Shown one piece after another: positions 61,278 through 64,000 of a stretch of 64,000 bases of DNA. Origin of the DNA: Pontederia crassipes (lineage: Eukaryota; Streptophyta; Magnoliopsida; Commelinales; Pontederiaceae). Below the pieces are notes generated by a model, which saw only the letters and a list, made by a program, of their open reading frames with translations, did no database searches and was not told where the DNA came from. The number at the start of each line of letters is the position of its first letter. Within the stretch, counting starts at the first letter, position 1. The stretch is taken from NCBI GenBank assembly GCA_030549335.1, contig CM060187.1:2976001-3040000 (forward strand), in the 5' to 3' direction. Both the position numbers and the translations under genes were made by a program.

Positions 61278-63392
61278 GCTGTGCCTGCCACATTATTATT
61301 TTTAGGAAACAGTACACAATTAACATACAAAAGGAGCAAGTTACCAAAAAAAATGCTTAACTGTCTTCAACTTATGGATATATTAAAAAGTGTAGGGAGG
61401 GGAAAAAATTAAGATCGATTATCTGTGTTATATCAATGGGAATACAGTAGAACAATCAGCTTAAACAATGTAACAATGTGTTATATCAATGCTTAATTTA
61501 ATCCATATGTTTTTTAATTTAATGAATAAGAAGAGATAGATATGATATCCCTCCTTTTTAAAGGGATGCCTTTATCTTATCCTGTTATAACTGTCTAAAT
61601 TCTATATACATTCTGATTGACATTATTAGCGATTTGATAAGCGGATAACGGTTCAACTAGCGGAAAGCGGATTAATTAACGGGTAGCGGATGATAATTAA
61701 CGGTTAGAAATTATAATAAATAAGTGTTTGATAAACTTAGTGGATGAATACAAAATGACATAATTAGACAAACAAATTATTTAATTTAAGGACTATATAA
61801 ATTCTATTATAATAAAATAAAATAAATATATCTTAATTAATTAAAATACAATTCCACAACTAATTTTTTTGTTAAAATATATAGAAACTTATATTGACAA
61901 TAAATTTTATATAGGGCACCCATGATATAAAAATATTAATTTGAAATTATTTTTTATTCATTGTTAATATATAAATAATTTATAATTAATTAAGCATGAA
62001 TATAAAATGAAATATAGTCAGATGATTATAAAATAAAAATAATAAAATAATAAAATAATAAAATAAGTTAGAAAGAAATAATATATTTGAATAAAAGTAA
62101 AATTGGAAAAATTTATAAAATATTAGCATCTAATCGCTAAATGCTAATAGAAGTAGTTTTTCAATATTTTCGCATGAAATGTTAAACGCTACTTGAAACG
62201 CTAATTTTGATGTTGCCAAACAGAGAGCCCAAGACAACAATACAAGTACATGCTATTATAATTATATAAATATTTAGGTTACATACTAAATTAATAATAT
62301 AAACTAAATCTGTCTTTCTTAAATACGATTATAAAATGACAAATTGTATAATGTTTCATATGAATACAAATATAATTATAGACTTATAGATTATAAATTT
62401 TAAATTTTAAACTGAAAGACATCCGAGTTATAGTATATGCTTAAATTTTTAGATAGACAATATTATAATTATTATCAAATAAAAATAAAAAATTAACAAG
62501 TTACATTGTTTTTTTCGTGACTAACACACTTATATTTAAAGTTATTAGCAACTAACTAATCATTCGATATTCAGAGTGAAAGCGAAAAAGGTATACTTTT
62601 GGCTAACACGATGACTCCAAGGATCAATTTCGAAACTATTAGCATTCATCGAATCATTCAGATTGGTTTTGATTGGGGCTTGCATCTCATTGGACAGTTT
62701 GGCTCGATTTGGCACATGCCCGTCCTTGCGGCGTGTTAAGCTAAACGTCTCATATGAAAGTCCTCTAAGGAGGTCACTCTCTCCCTGCATTTTTTAATAA
62801 ATCATAAAGCTTTATATTTGTGTATATTAATGATTAAGTAAAGTGCGTCTAAAATAAAATTAATTATACAATCCAATCAATAACTGGGTCATATGATCCC
62901 TAAACTTTTCCTTCTAAATTTACACTATCTTCCCGTGGAAGGGTTCACATATGACAAAATTTATGGTGCAACCATTTTTTTTTTCTCAAACATATTGTAA
63001 GATGAAAAAAAATTACAAATTTCTCTAAAATTCTCAAACACTGAATTTAAGTAGTTTACTACATAAACCATGTCTTCTTGTTATCGAACATTAGAAAAAA
63101 AATTCAATCTGTTCCTAATTGACTACTTTTATCAATAATAATATATTTGGATTCCTCTTTGAAAATGCCTATACATACATGATTTTCTCCTACAATTAGT
63201 CAATTAATTACCACATATATCATGATTTTCATATTCTGGATTTTTTTTAATTATAGAAGGAGGTCTAAGGGCTGAAATTAAATATGAAAATAAAAAAACA
63301 TAATTCTCACAAATGACATTTGAATATGAGATGTTTTTGTTTACAAGATAAGAGGTATGTCAACACATCAAGTCTTTGTTTCATAAGATGTA
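61278..63392. other. AT-rich intergenic sequence
   Basis: It contains dispersed repeat copy B (61628-62213). A slightly GC-richer patch at 62.56-62.79 kb has a 76-codon minus-strand frame that I do not recognise. Otherwise empty. Confidence 0.35.
61628..62213 (+). repeat. Dispersed ~600 bp repeat, copy B
   Basis: It starts GCGATTTGATAAGCGGATAA and ends ACGCTACTTGAAACGCTAAT, the reverse of the order in 649-1246. AT-rich internal blocks also correspond. Probably a MITE-like element. Confidence 0.55.
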
Positions 63393-64000
63393 TTATCTGT
63401 AACACCCCCAAATTGCCCTTGTCACGTGGCAAGACTCAACTTAATGGTCGCTACTAACAATGCTATGTTCTGATTAAAATGTTGAGTTTGACTGATTCTT
63501 TGATCAGAACATTATATAAACGGAAGACTTAATAAGATGTCATGACAATAATGCGAAAGTCTAATGGAATATCTAATATAAGTCATAGTACTAATAATCG
63601 TCAATAGTTAAAGCGGAAGTCTAAAGTAAAGAGACGAGGACAATGTCCTAAGACTACTCCATGTGCACATCATCATCACGAACATCGTTAGTCAGTTGAG
63701 CTTATCCTTCACTACTCTGATTACATGTGGAATCAATGCAGGGGAAATAATTACCTATGAGCTATGCAACCCAATAGGTGGATAATAAACCAATGGATAA
63801 ATAGTAACAGTACAGAAGCATGAAGTTAGTTTAACCATAATTATAATTATCAATATAAATCAATGGACATAAATCAATGCCATGCTTTAGTCTGTCAGTT
63901 TATGGAATCAATACTATGCACTGAATAAGATAATGTAAGAACCAAGGCTAAGTTCTGAGTGAATCAATGTAATATCTAATAAAAGACAATATCCTCGATG
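63393..64000 (+). mobile_element. Possible start of an LTR (runs off the window)
   Basis: TGTAACACCCCCAAATTGCCC is a start typical of plant Ty3/gypsy LTRs (quoted here in parts: TGTAACACCCCC then AAATTGCCC), with repeated GCGGAAGTCTAA-like words after it. No internal domain is within the window, so this is tentative. Confidence 0.4.

Overview
This is nuclear DNA of a flowering plant. It holds five intact split or short plant genes in a sea of AT-rich, transposon-filled sequence. The very GC-rich first exon of the CONSTANS-like gene, together with large LINE and hAT loads, suggests a monocot. A non-grass monocot such as a member of the Zingiberales is only my guess. No bacterial, organellar or CRISPR-type features were seen.

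Layout. 0.15-1.29 kb: hAT-like element. 1.55-3.55 kb (+): mitochondrial ATP synthase epsilon subunit, two exons. 5.76-12.03 kb (-): nine-exon nuclear speckle RNA-binding (NSR-type) protein with two RRMs. Its last two introns are unusual, one GC-AG and one AT-AC of minor-spliceosome type. Its 4.4 kb intron 5 carries an RTE LINE fragment and a hAT-like element. 12.29-12.76 kb: 3' piece of 25S rRNA close to the NSR promoter. 14.7-24 kb: LTR-like sequence split by a 6.3 kb non-autonomous CACTA element, which carries a broken PYL-type abscisic acid receptor fragment and a LINE fragment. 26.16-27.37 kb (-): CONSTANS-like B-box/CCT transcription regulator. 30.9-32.2 kb: 5'-truncated RTE LINE with target-site duplication. 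36.3-41.8 kb: hAT-like element holding a carboxylesterase fragment, itself split by a gag-only copia-like LTR element. 44.2-57.3 kb (-): eight-exon ARL1-type small GTPase. Its 10 kb intron 5 holds two L1-type LINEs in opposite orientation, one of them split by a hAT element that contains an RTE 3' end. 58.35-58.60 kb (+): MOZART1/GIP1, head to head with ARL1. 60.15-61.27 kb: second member of the same hAT family. 63.4 kb to the end: possible start of an LTR.

The host genes are housekeeping or regulatory genes of separate pathways (ATP synthesis, splicing regulation, photoperiod or light signalling, Golgi traffic, gamma-tubulin nucleation). Nothing suggests they act as a cluster. All exon-intron models are mine, built from splice sites and remembered family patterns. 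No alignment was run. I did not find a clearly novel biological system. The most interesting points are the adjacent GC-AG and AT-AC introns, the two gene-fragment-bearing transposons, and a 128 bp SINE-like insertion with an RTE tail.
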